In this document: piece by piece, positions 17,433 to 25,187 of the stretch
Numbering within the stretch: the first letter of the stretch is position 1
Layout: every line of letters begins with the position of its first letter
Source of the DNA: JAVKFY01 sp040223615
GTDB taxonomy: Bacteria > Pseudomonadota > Alphaproteobacteria > GCA-2731375
Length of the DNA stretch: 64,000 nucleotides
Direction: 5' to 3'
NCBI GenBank assembly: GCA_040223615.1
Contig: JAVKFY010000009.1
Coordinates: 62,001 to 126,000, forward strand
Position numbers and translations under genes: made by a program
Notes under the pieces: generated by a model
Databases searched by the model: none
Seen by the model: only the letters and a program-made list of their open reading frames with translations
What the model was told of the DNA's origin: nothing

Positions 17433-18437
17433 ATGAACGACGCGAAGAGAATCGACAGCGTGCGGCTGCAGAACATCGCTCAGGCCTATGGCCAGTCGGC
17501 GGCGCTGATGAGCGGGGTCGAGCTCGGCCTGTTCACCGCCGTCTCCAAGGGCGCGGATACCGTCGCCAAGATCGCCGAGGCGCTGGACATCCATCCGGTG
17601 AACGCGGAACGGCTCACCACCATGCTGACGGCGATGGACGTGCTGGTGCGCGAGGACGGACGCTACCGCAACGCGGCGGATGCCGAGCGGTTTCTAGTGG
17701 AGGGCACCGGGCGCTATGCCGGCCCGTGGATGCTGTTCACCAAGCCGGAATGGAACGACTGGAGCCAGCTCACCGAACGGCTGCGGGCCAAGGACCTGAA
17801 GCTGCTCGGCCCGATCGAGGGCTTCACCACCGAGGACGCGCGGGCCTACCACGAGTCGACCTTCTCCATCGGCCTGGGTGCCGGACGGCGCTTCTCCAGG
17901 CTGGTCGATCTGAGCGGCCGCAAGCGGATCATGGATGTCGGCGGCGGCTCCGGCGCCTACTGCATCGCGGCGGTGAATGCCTACCCGCACCTGACCGCGG
18001 TGGTCCTCGACCTGGCGCCGGTGGTGACGGTGGCGCGCGAGTTCATCGCCGAGAACGGCGTTGCCGACAAGGTCACCGCCCAGGCTTGCGACTTCACCGC
18101 CGACGCCTTCCCGACCGACTGCGACGTGGCGATCATGGCGTCGAACCTGCCGATGTACGGACCGGAGACCATCGCGCAGGTGGTGGCGAAGGTGCACGAC
18201 GCGCTGCTGCCCGGCGGTGCGTTCCACCTGATCGGCGAGACGCTGAACGACAACCGCGACGGCCCGATCGGCCCGGCCTACTGGGGCCTGGGCCAGGCGA
18301 TCGACGAGACCAGGGGCGTGGCGCACTCGGAAGCCGACTGTATCGGGTATTTCGAGGCGGCGGGCTTCCAGGACGTCGGCGTCACGCCGTTCGTGGAGGG
18401 CTCGCTGTCACGGATTCACGGGGTGAAGGCCGGCTAG
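17433..18437 (+). CDS. SAM-dependent O-methyltransferase, plant/hydroxyneurosporene type
   Basis: 334 residues. The N-terminal winged-helix dimerisation domain (about 10-95, with LFTAVSKGADTVAKIAEAL) precedes a Rossmann methyltransferase domain with the SAM motif IMDVGGGSGAYCIA at about 165-180. The architecture is that of family 2 O-methyltransferases acting on phenolic or polyketide-like hydroxyls. A strong GGAGG site precedes the ATG at 17433. It is isolated on the plus strand, so no pathway can be assigned. Confidence 0.88.
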   Translation: MNDAKRIDSVRLQNIAQAYGQSAALMSGVELGLFTAVSKGADTVAKIAEALDIHPVNAERLTTMLTAMDVLVREDGRYRNAADAERFLVEGTGRYAGPWMLFTKPEWNDWSQLTERLRAKDLKLLGPIEGFTTEDARAYHESTFSIGLGAGRRFSRLVDLSGRKRIMDVGGGSGAYCIAAVNAYPHLTAVVLDLAPVVTVAREFIAENGVADKVTAQACDFTADAFPTDCDVAIMASNLPMYGPETIAQVVAKVHDALLPGGAFHLIGETLNDNRDGPIGPAYWGLGQAIDETRGVAHSEADCIGYFEAAGFQDVGVTPFVEGSLSRIHGVKAG

Positions 18438-18452
18438 CCCAAACGTCGGTGG

Positions 18453-18566
18453 CCCCCACCTCACCTGTCCTCTCCGCCCCCAGGGGCGGAGAGGGACGAA
18501 ACGGCGTTGACTTTGCGGCTCCCTCTCCGCCCTTTTGGGGGGAGAGGGTTGGGGTGAGGTGGGTGT
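18453..18566. repeat. dispersed ~114-bp imperfect palindrome, copy 2
   Basis: Same family as the copies at 16007-16120 and 55014-55125: cccccacctcacctgtcctc at the left, ggggtgaggtgggtgtt at the right, and ctctccgccc/gggcggagag arms within. It lies between the convergent methyltransferase and dienelactone hydrolase genes, where it could act as a bidirectional transcription stop. Confidence 0.85.
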
Positions 18567-18597
18567 TCAATGGCGGGCGCGGTCGCGGCGAATGGCG

Positions 18598-19347
18598 CTA
18601 CCCCAACCGCCGCCGGTACAGCGCGACCAGGCGTTCCCAGTGCCGTTCGGCGGCCGGCCTGTCGTAGACCTTGCGCTGCGGGAACGCGAAGCCGTGGTGC
18701 ACGCCGGGATGGATTTCCAGCTCGCCGGCCGCGCCGGACGCGTCGAACAGCTTCTTCAGCTCCTTCACCATCTCCGGCGGCGCCAGGTCGTCGTGCTCGG
18801 CGCAGCTTATGTACAGCTCGGCCTTGCCCTGGCCGAGGGTCAGGTGCGGGCTCTCCTCGGCTTCCGGATTGACCAGCCAGGTGCCGTAGAAGCTGGCGGC
18901 TGCCGCGATCCGGTCGGGATAGCGCGCGGCCGCGGCCAACGCGTATGGCCCGCTCATGCAGTAGCCGTGCACGCCGACCGGACCGGCCTTGGCCTCGGGT
19001 TGGGCGTCGCACCAGGCGATCATGTCGGCCACGTCGTCCATCACCGGCGGGATCGTCATCCTGGTGCGCACGGCGCGCATGCGGGTCCACTCCGGGCCGC
19101 CGTGGTCGAGCACGTCCGGGCCGTACTTGGTGTCGCGGCCGGCGCGGTAATACAGATTCGGCAGCACCACGAAATAGCCCACCGTGGCCAGCCGCCGGGC
19201 CATGTCGTAGAGCTCGTCGCGGATGCCCGGCGCGTCCATCAGGAACAGCACCGGCGGATACGACCCGCCGCGTTCCGGCCGGACCACGAAGGACTCCATT
19301 GTCGCGCCCTGGGCCCTGGTCTCGATATCGATTGTGTCCTCGCGCAT
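18598..19347 (-). CDS. dienelactone hydrolase family protein
   Basis: 249 residues with the alpha/beta hydrolase fold. The likely nucleophile is the Cys in GVHGYCMSGPYALA, the hallmark G-x-C-x-G of dienelactone hydrolases. The later Asp (SCAEHDDLAPPE) and His (HPGVHHGFAFPQR) complete the triad. The N-terminus (VRPERGGSYPPVLFLMDAPGIRDE) is typical. It would open cyclic esters such as dienelactone, though many homologues have other substrates. The ATG at 19347 is the better of two starts. Confidence 0.9.
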   Translation of the reverse strand: MREDTIDIETRAQGATMESFVVRPERGGSYPPVLFLMDAPGIRDELYDMARRLATVGYFVVLPNLYYRAGRDTKYGPDVLDHGGPEWTRMRAVRTRMTIPPVMDDVADMIAWCDAQPEAKAGPVGVHGYCMSGPYALAAAARYPDRIAAAASFYGTWLVNPEAEESPHLTLGQGKAELYISCAEHDDLAPPEMVKELKKLFDASGAAGELEIHPGVHHGFAFPQRKVYDRPAAERHWERLVALYRRRLG

Positions 19348-19523
19348 TGCGCGTCCTCCCGTCGATTGGCGCCAGGATAGTGCATTCCGAGCCAAGGGGA
19401 GTCGCATGCTGCGCGGTACCGACTGACCTCGGCGGTGTCGATGATGGTCGATCCGCAGTTCGCCTGAGCCAAGCTCGCCAGCCTGGTGGAGGGCGCGCAG
19501 CGGGCCAGTGAGCGGCTCCGGCG

Positions 19524-22500
19524 CTAGCCGCCGGTCAGCGCGGCGAGGTTAGCGGCGGCGCGGTCGCGCCAGATCACGCTGCCCTGACCATCGGCGACGG
19601 ATACCGCCGTCCTATAGGCTGCCGCGGCCTCGTCGGTCCGCCCGACGGCCGCCAGGACGACGCCGCGCAGCCGATGCGCCTCGGGTTCGTAGAATCGCTG
19701 CCCGGTGCTCTTCACCAGTTCCAGAGCCAAGTCCAGAAGATCCAGTGCCGCCACCGAGTCGCCGCAAAGGTGCAACGCTTCGGCCTGGCTCAGACGCAGG
19801 AACGGTACGTGCTGGGAGGCATTGGTGCCCGCGAAGGCATCGGCCCCAGCAGCGATCAGCACCAGTCCGTCTGTCGCCTTGCCTTGCAGCAATAACGCGG
19901 TCCCGCGGCCCCATTCACCAATGTAGCCCCAGAAGTCACCACCGGTTCGCTGCGCATGGTCGGTGAGGAGGGTAGCTGCGGCCTGAACCCGGGCGGCGTC
20001 CCTGTCAAAGGCACCGAGCAGCGTCGCCCAGGTCAGCGTGAAGCCAAGCGAGTTCGCGTCGGTCCTGCGATCGACGATGGCTTCCACCGCGTTACCCATC
20101 CGACGGAACGCCGCCTCGCGATGCCCCGTGGCCCATTCGACGTGCGCGAAGATCGGCTGCAGAGTCGTCATCGGGTCGTGGGCGAATCCTGCCGGGATCT
20201 GACGCACGGTCATCTCATCGACGCTACCCAATCGGCCTAGACAATCGCGAGCCTCCGCAAGTTCGCCCAGCAGGTACGCTGCGCCCGCTGTCAGCCGCAC
20301 GGCAACGACATCAATCCACTCGGCGCCGCTGTCCTTTCCGATCGCCGACGCCTGTTTGCCGCTTTCGAGCGCCCGTCTGAGTTGGCTGGTGAGCACCTGC
20401 CCGACATACTGTCCATAGAGAGCGATGATCTGAGAATCGGTGTCATGAAGCTGCGCCGCCAGTTCGCCGGCTCTCTCGAATGTCTCGATCGTTTCGGGTG
20501 AGCCGCCGCCGACGGCGCCGAATTGCGCCTGACCCAGCCGGAACAGCAGCGATAGCTCCAGACGTTCGCGGTCCTCGAACGGTCCGACAGCCCGTAACAG
20601 CCGCACCGCGTTCGAGCAGTGCGCCATCGCTTCCGGCTGCGCGGATCGGCCGGCGGCCTCGGAGCCGGCGATGTCGGACCAGTGCAGCGCCTGTCTGAGA
20701 TTGCCGCCGCGCTCGAAGTGGCGGGCCAGTACCTCCGGCGCCGCCTCGGGCCCCTCGTCCGCCGTCAGCGCCTCGGCAATGGCGATGTGCAGCGTCTGGC
20801 GGCGCTGGCGCAGCAGACTGTCGTAGGCAATGTCCTGGATCAGCGCGTGCTTGAAGGTGAAGACGTCGCCTTCCTCGCGCCGGGTCCGGAAGATGAGCTG
20901 GGCCTCGATCAGGCGGTCGAGGCCGGCGTCGAGCTCGATGCGCCGGTCGGCCACCCGCGCCAGCAGGTCGCGGTCGAACTCGCGGCCGATCACGGCGCCG
21001 ATCTGGGCGATCTCCTTGGCCGGCCCGAGCCGGTCGAGGCGGGCCATCAGCGAGGCCTGCAGCGTGACCGGCACCTCGTCGTCGGAGAGCGAGAAACCGA
21101 CCTCGGCCATCGCCTTGGTCAGTTCCTCCACGAACAGCGGCACGCCGTCGGTGCGCTCGACAACGCGGGCAATCGCCTCTTCGGTCACCGCCTGCCCGGC
21201 CACGTCGCGCACGATCGCCGCGATCTGCGTGCGCGATAGCCGGCTCAGGTTGAGCCTGGTGACGTGACCCTGGCCCTGGAACGGGTCCTGCCACTCCGGC
21301 CGGTGGGTGATCAGCATCATGACGCGCTGGTCGGCGAGATGCGGCACGATGGTGGCGATCAACTCGCGGGTCGTCGGATCGATCCAGTGCGCGTCCTCGA
21401 GCACGAACAGTATCGGCTCCTTGCGGGCAAGCCCGAGCAACTGGCCCTGCAACGCGCGCATTGTCGCCATGCGCTGCTGCTGAGGCTCGATCTCAAGCAC
21501 GCCGTAGCGCGCCTCGAACGGGATCGACAGCAATGCCGCGATCAGCGGCACGACCTCGGCAACATCCGGGGTGGCCTGTCGTAACAGCCCCTCCAGTCGG
21601 TCGAGCCTGGCCTCGGCCGTTGCGCCGGTCGCGAAACCGCCGGCGAATTCGAGCTGACGGATCGCCGGGTAGAGCGCCGAGTTCACGTGGTACGGCGAGC
21701 ATTGGTAGAGGACCTGGCGATACTGGTCGGCGTCGATGCGGTCGCGGAAGGCGCGCACGATACGCGACTTGCCGATGCCCGGCTCGCCGGAGACCAGCAC
21801 GACCTGGCCTTCGCCGGCCCGGGCCTGGCTCCAGCGGTCGAGCAGCAGGCCGACCTCGTGGGCACGCCCGGTGAAGGCGGTCAGGCGCCCGCCCGGCGCC
21901 TCGAACCGGCTCTCGGACTCGTGCGCGGCCCGCACCGCCCAGGCCTCGACCGGGGCGTTGAAGCCCTTCAGTTCCTGCGGCCCGAGGGATTCCACCTCGA
22001 ACGCGGCACCGACCAGCGCCCGCGTCGTGCGCCCGATCACCACGCCGCCGGGCGCCGCCAGGCCCTGCAGCCGGGCGGCCAGGTTCGGGGTCTCGCCGGT
22101 CACCGTGCGCTCCGGGCCGACGCTGCCATCCTCCAGCTCGCCGACGACGACCTGGCCGGTGGCGATGCCGACGCGCGCCGCCAGCATCTCCGCCGAACCC
22201 GGCGCCAGCGGCATGCGGCCGACGGCGGCGACGGCATCGAGCCCGGCGCGAACCGCCTGCAGCGCCTGGTCCTCGCCGGCATTGGGCCAGCCGAAGTAGG
22301 TGATCGCGCCGTCGCCCAGCCAGTTCGCCAGGTAGCCATGGTTCGCCCGGATCACGTCCGCCACCGTCGCCTGGTAGCGCTGCATCAGCGCGCGCAGGTC
22401 TTCCGGGTCGAGGCGGCCGGAAAGTTCGGTCGACCCGACCAGGTCGACGAACATCACCGTCAGCTGGCGACGTTCGGCGTCGGTGCGCGTGCTCGCCGTC

Positions 22501-22733
22501 ACCGCCACGGGGGCCTCGGGCGGCGCCGTGATCGATGCCGGTTGCGGCGCGGAGAGCTTCTCGATGGCACTCAGCAGCCGCCGCCTGTGACCGACCGAAG
22601 CGACGCCGATGTCCTTCAGGTCGTCCGCGGTCAGGTCGGCGAGAACGCCCTCGTCGATGTCGTTGGCAACGAAGGCTTCGGCATAGTCACTGAGACCGAG
22701 CCCATCCAGCCACTCAACGATATCCAGCGCCAT
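19524..22733 (-). CDS. SAM domain-class III cyclase-AAA ATPase-TPR signalling protein
   Basis: 1069 residues. Order: SAM domain (about 5-62, VEWLDGLGLSDYAEAFVAND); class III cyclase domain (about 85-270, VMFVDLVGSTELSG, NWLGDGAITYFGWP, ERTVTGETPNLAARL); P-loop ATPase (about 290-600, GEPGIGKSR Walker A) of the LuxR/STAND type; then a long helical TPR-like C-terminus. The usual adenine-selecting Lys is Asn and the paired Asp is Glu-Arg, so nucleotide preference or activity may differ. It is probably a cytoplasmic sensor coupling ATP-dependent assembly to cyclic nucleotide synthesis. The C-terminal third has slightly lower G+C and more mixed codons than its neighbours. Confidence 0.9.
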   Translation of the reverse strand: MALDIVEWLDGLGLSDYAEAFVANDIDEGVLADLTADDLKDIGVASVGHRRRLLSAIEKLSAPQPASITAPPEAPVAVTASTRTDAERRQLTVMFVDLVGSTELSGRLDPEDLRALMQRYQATVADVIRANHGYLANWLGDGAITYFGWPNAGEDQALQAVRAGLDAVAAVGRMPLAPGSAEMLAARVGIATGQVVVGELEDGSVGPERTVTGETPNLAARLQGLAAPGGVVIGRTTRALVGAAFEVESLGPQELKGFNAPVEAWAVRAAHESESRFEAPGGRLTAFTGRAHEVGLLLDRWSQARAGEGQVVLVSGEPGIGKSRIVRAFRDRIDADQYRQVLYQCSPYHVNSALYPAIRQLEFAGGFATGATAEARLDRLEGLLRQATPDVAEVVPLIAALLSIPFEARYGVLEIEPQQQRMATMRALQGQLLGLARKEPILFVLEDAHWIDPTTRELIATIVPHLADQRVMMLITHRPEWQDPFQGQGHVTRLNLSRLSRTQIAAIVRDVAGQAVTEEAIARVVERTDGVPLFVEELTKAMAEVGFSLSDDEVPVTLQASLMARLDRLGPAKEIAQIGAVIGREFDRDLLARVADRRIELDAGLDRLIEAQLIFRTRREEGDVFTFKHALIQDIAYDSLLRQRRQTLHIAIAEALTADEGPEAAPEVLARHFERGGNLRQALHWSDIAGSEAAGRSAQPEAMAHCSNAVRLLRAVGPFEDRERLELSLLFRLGQAQFGAVGGGSPETIETFERAGELAAQLHDTDSQIIALYGQYVGQVLTSQLRRALESGKQASAIGKDSGAEWIDVVAVRLTAGAAYLLGELAEARDCLGRLGSVDEMTVRQIPAGFAHDPMTTLQPIFAHVEWATGHREAAFRRMGNAVEAIVDRRTDANSLGFTLTWATLLGAFDRDAARVQAAATLLTDHAQRTGGDFWGYIGEWGRGTALLLQGKATDGLVLIAAGADAFAGTNASQHVPFLRLSQAEALHLCGDSVAALDLLDLALELVKSTGQRFYEPEAHRLRGVVLAAVGRTDEAAAAYRTAVSVADGQGSVIWRDRAAANLAALTGG

Positions 22734-22829
22734 GCCCCGCCTCCGGCCCGCATGATAGGTGCCATCGGCGGCGAATGCCCATGGTTCGTGGTCGGCTGCC
22801 TGCCGGGAAGCTCGGCAGCGTTTGGGCCG

Positions 22830-23732
22830 CTACCTGGTCCCGATCTGCCGCATCGAGATGTCGCGGCCGAACAGCCGCTCGGCGTTCTTGTAGGCGATCT
22901 TTTCCGCGACATCGCGGGGCAGCTTCGACAGCCACCGGCGGTTTGCCGCCATGATCGCGGCGTAGTTGTCCCACTGGCCGTTGACCCAGGTATCGCTGCC
23001 GACCATCAGGCGGTCCTGAAAGTCGAAGATGATCTGCTTCCAGTCGGGATCGAGGCTGTCGCCACCGCCGAGGATCGCGTATTCGCGCAGCGACGTGTCG
23101 GCGACGAGGCCGGGGAACTCCGACATCAGGGCGTGGATCTCGGCGGGTGGCGCGCCCAGGCCGGCGTGCGCCCAGATGATCTTCACCTCGCCGTCGAGAC
23201 CGTAGAGCCAGCGGATCGCCGCCGCGCCGGAGTGGACGTGGAGGAAGATGTTCCGCGCCTTCGCCATCGCGATGACCTTGCGGAACAGCGGCTCGTCGGC
23301 CTGGTCCAGGACGTGGATGTGGAACTCGCCGATGCCCTCGTGCGGATAGGCTTCGAGGCGCTTTTCCAGGTAGGCGTCGATATCGGGCGCCTTGGTCCAG
23401 TTCGAGGAGCCGACCTGGCCGTGGTAGGGACGCAGCTCCGGGATGATGCGGTTGGGCGCGTGCTCCCACAGCATGATCGTGCCCTCGTCCGGGGTCGAGG
23501 ACACCAGCGCCATGGCGACGCCACTCTCGTCCATCAACTCGATCACGCTCTGCACCGGATAGGGCCCCCACGCCGGCTCCTTGTAGTGGACGTGCGCGTC
23601 GAACAGCGGCAGTTCCATCACCGCGTCGCCGATCGGGGCGTGATCGCCGTCGGCCTGGGCGGTCGTGACGGCCCATAACGGGACCAATGCGGCCAGCACG
23701 GCCGCGACGGTCATCAAGTTCGTTCGGGTCAT
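22830..23732 (-). CDS. secreted amidohydrolase-family metal-dependent hydrolase
   Basis: 300 residues with a cleavable signal peptide (MTRTNLMTVAAVLAALVPLW then AVTTAQA). The mature part is an amidohydrolase-2-like TIM barrel: H47 and H49 in LFDAHVHY, then FLHVHSG, IIWAHAGLG and MVGSDTW as later metal/catalytic segments. It is therefore a periplasmic hydrolase or decarboxylase of unknown substrate. It ends 97 bp before the cyclase start, so the two may form a minus-strand pair. Its start is divergent from the GST-like gene. Confidence 0.85.
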   Translation of the reverse strand: MTRTNLMTVAAVLAALVPLWAVTTAQADGDHAPIGDAVMELPLFDAHVHYKEPAWGPYPVQSVIELMDESGVAMALVSSTPDEGTIMLWEHAPNRIIPELRPYHGQVGSSNWTKAPDIDAYLEKRLEAYPHEGIGEFHIHVLDQADEPLFRKVIAMAKARNIFLHVHSGAAAIRWLYGLDGEVKIIWAHAGLGAPPAEIHALMSEFPGLVADTSLREYAILGGGDSLDPDWKQIIFDFQDRLMVGSDTWVNGQWDNYAAIMAANRRWLSKLPRDVAEKIAYKNAERLFGRDISMRQIGTR

Positions 23733-23872
23733 GCGCTTGTTCCCAGGTTCCGCTTCCGCAGGCTGGGACAGACGGCGCGGTTTGGCAATTCACGGCGTCG
23801 CGCCTCGCACGGCGCCGGCTGGCCATCATAGGCCGGATCGGTCACACTGCGCCGATCCAAGAGGAGTCACTC

Positions 23873-24562
23873 ATGAGCAAGTATCACCTGATCAGCTCCG
23901 TGACTTGACCGTGGGTTCAGCGCGCCGTGATCGTTATGCGTGCGAAACAGGTCGAGTTCGACGTTACCTACATCAACCTGCGTGAGAAGCCGGACTGGTT
24001 CCTGAAGATCTCGCCGCACGGCAAGGTGCCGGTGCTGCAGGTCGACGGCGAAGTGCTGTTCGAATCGAACGCCATCGCCGAGTTCCTGGACGAAGTTGTG
24101 GAGCCGCGCCTGGCCCCGGCCGACCCGATCAAGCGGGCGCGCAACCGGGCCTGGACCGACTTCGTGCCGGACTTCTCCAAGGGCCTGTCGGGGGTCTACT
24201 ACACCAAGGACCGTGCCGCCGTGGACGCCGGCCTGGCCGAGGCCCCGAAGGTGCTGCGGAAGCTGGAGGACGCCATCGCCAACGAGCGCGGCAATGAAGG
24301 CCCCTACTTCAACGGCGATCGGATTTGCTTGGTGGACGCGGCCTACGCACCGTTCTTCCAGCGCTTCTGCATGGTCGACCAGCGGCTCGGCAGCGGGCTG
24401 CTGGACGGCTTCCCGAAGGTGAAGGCGTGGGCTGAGGCGCTGCTGGCCACCGACATGGTCACCGGCTCGGTGCACGAGAGCTTCCCGCAGGAGTTCCAGG
24501 CCAACCTGAAGCGCCGCGGCTTCTGGGCCGCCTCCTTGTTCGGGGCCCAGGCGGCGGAGTAA
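23873..24562 (+). CDS. glutathione S-transferase-family protein with in-frame UGA at the catalytic Cys position (probable selenoprotein)
   Basis: Reading from the ATG at 23873, which follows a strong aagaggag ribosome site, gives 229 residues with one in-frame stop, a TGA at 23906-23908 (codon 12). The context is I-S-S-V-T-[UGA]-P-W-V-Q-R, where GST/thioredoxin-fold relatives have the catalytic Cys-Pro-Tyr/Trp. After the UGA the frame continues into VIVMRAKQVEFDVTYINLRE, the cis-Pro motif GKVPVLQVDG, FESNAIAEFLDE and a full C-terminal helical domain. A shorter start at the GTG 23927 would lose the active site and has no ribosome site. The simplest reading is UGA decoded as selenocysteine. A nonsense mutation or base-call error is the alternative. 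No sel genes are in the window. Confidence 0.75.
23916..23946 (+). promoter_or_regulatory. candidate bacterial SECIS stem-loop after the GST UGA
   Basis: Bases 23916-23925 (ttcagcgcgc) can pair with 23938-23946 (gcgtgcgaa), giving nine pairs including one G-U and one bulged A (23919). The apical loop is 12 nt, 23926-23937, with G at its second position. The loop begins 17 nt after the UGA. As I recall, bacterial SECIS elements lie within a few tens of nt downstream of the UGA and carry a G at the start of the loop, which this meets. Folding was done by hand, and G+C-rich sequence folds easily, so this is suggestive only. Confidence 0.45.
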
Positions 24563-24575
24563 CGGTCAGCGGAAC

Positions 24576-24669
24576 CGTCACCCCGGGCGGCCGCCCGGCC
24601 GACCCGGGATCCACGGCCGGCGACACGCGCGCGTTAGGCCGTGGATGCCGGGTCAAGCCCGGCATGACG
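24576..24669. repeat. REP-type palindrome 5' of the GIY-YIG gene
   Basis: A 94-bp unit starting cgtcaccccgggcgg and ending gggtcaagcccggcatgacg. Internal arms gacccgggatccacgg and ccgtggatgccgggtc are complementary. Same family as 25010-25102 and the elements in 5893-6260. Transcription of the GST-like gene would run into this hairpin, so it may serve as its 3' end. Confidence 0.8.
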
Positions 24670-24707
24670 GATTTCTTGCGCGCCGTTGTTCGTGATACGT
24701 TCGCATC

Positions 24708-24998
24708 ATGATACGAGGCGGCTTCGTCTACATCATGGCCAATTACAAGCGGGGCACGCTCTACATTGGGGTGTCGAGCCAACTGCCGCGCCGCGCCTAC
24801 CAACACAAGCACAACGTCGTCCCAGGCTTCACCAAACGATACGCATTGCACGACCTCGTTTACTTCGAGCCACACGAGGATATTCGCGAAGCCATCGCGC
24901 GCGAGAAGCGGATCAAGCGATGGCACCGTGCGTGGAAGATCGAGCTGATCGAGTCGCAGAACCCCGATTGGCGCGACCTCTATCCGGAACTATTCTAA
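24708..24998 (+). CDS. GIY-YIG nuclease family protein
   Basis: 96 residues; single-domain member of the UPF0213-like group. The GIY-YIG core appears as FVYIMANYKRGTLYIGVSS, followed by the conserved Arg (LPRRAYQHKH) and a Glu-containing helix (EDIREAIAREKRIKRWHRAW). Such proteins are putative structure-specific or homing-type endonucleases of unknown target. The gene is flanked closely on both sides by REP-type palindromes of one family, an arrangement reminiscent of repeat-associated enzymes. Codon use is less G+C-biased than its neighbours. Confidence 0.88.
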   Translation: MIRGGFVYIMANYKRGTLYIGVSSQLPRRAYQHKHNVVPGFTKRYALHDLVYFEPHEDIREAIAREKRIKRWHRAWKIELIESQNPDWRDLYPELF

Positions 24999-25009
24999 CC
25001 GGTCCGCGG

Positions 25010-25102
25010 CGTCATCCCGGGCAAGCGCAGCTTGACCCGGGATCAACGGTCAGCCACCCGAAAACCGCGACCCGTTGATGCCGGATCAAGTCGGGCATGA
25101 CG
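25010..25102. repeat. REP-type palindrome 3' of the GIY-YIG gene
   Basis: 93 bp running from cgtcatcccgggcaagcgca to gatcaagtcgggcatgacg, with arms around acccgggatcaacgg and acccgttgatgccgg. Near-twin of 24576-24669. It ends about 85 bp before serS, at the right edge of the accessory block. Confidence 0.8.
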
Positions 25103-25187
25103 AACGTGTGGGTGGCGCCGTCGCCTTCGCTAGACGGTCGGGCGCGCTTTGCCCTATACGGGGGGCGCCTAGACGGAACCTCGACCG

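Noticed and set aside
16196..18667. 823-codon plus-strand open frame
   Set aside because: Antisense to the aminotransferase gene and out of frame with the methyltransferase; no recognisable domain.
19446..19527. Second short frame with an in-frame TGA (MVDPQFA-[TGA]-AKLASLVEG)
   Set aside because: Only about 26 residues, no known redox motif around the TGA and no clear ribosome site; more likely a gene remnant than another selenoprotein.
21687..23678. 663-codon plus-strand open frame
   Set aside because: Antisense to the cyclase-AAA and amidohydrolase genes, which have clear domains.
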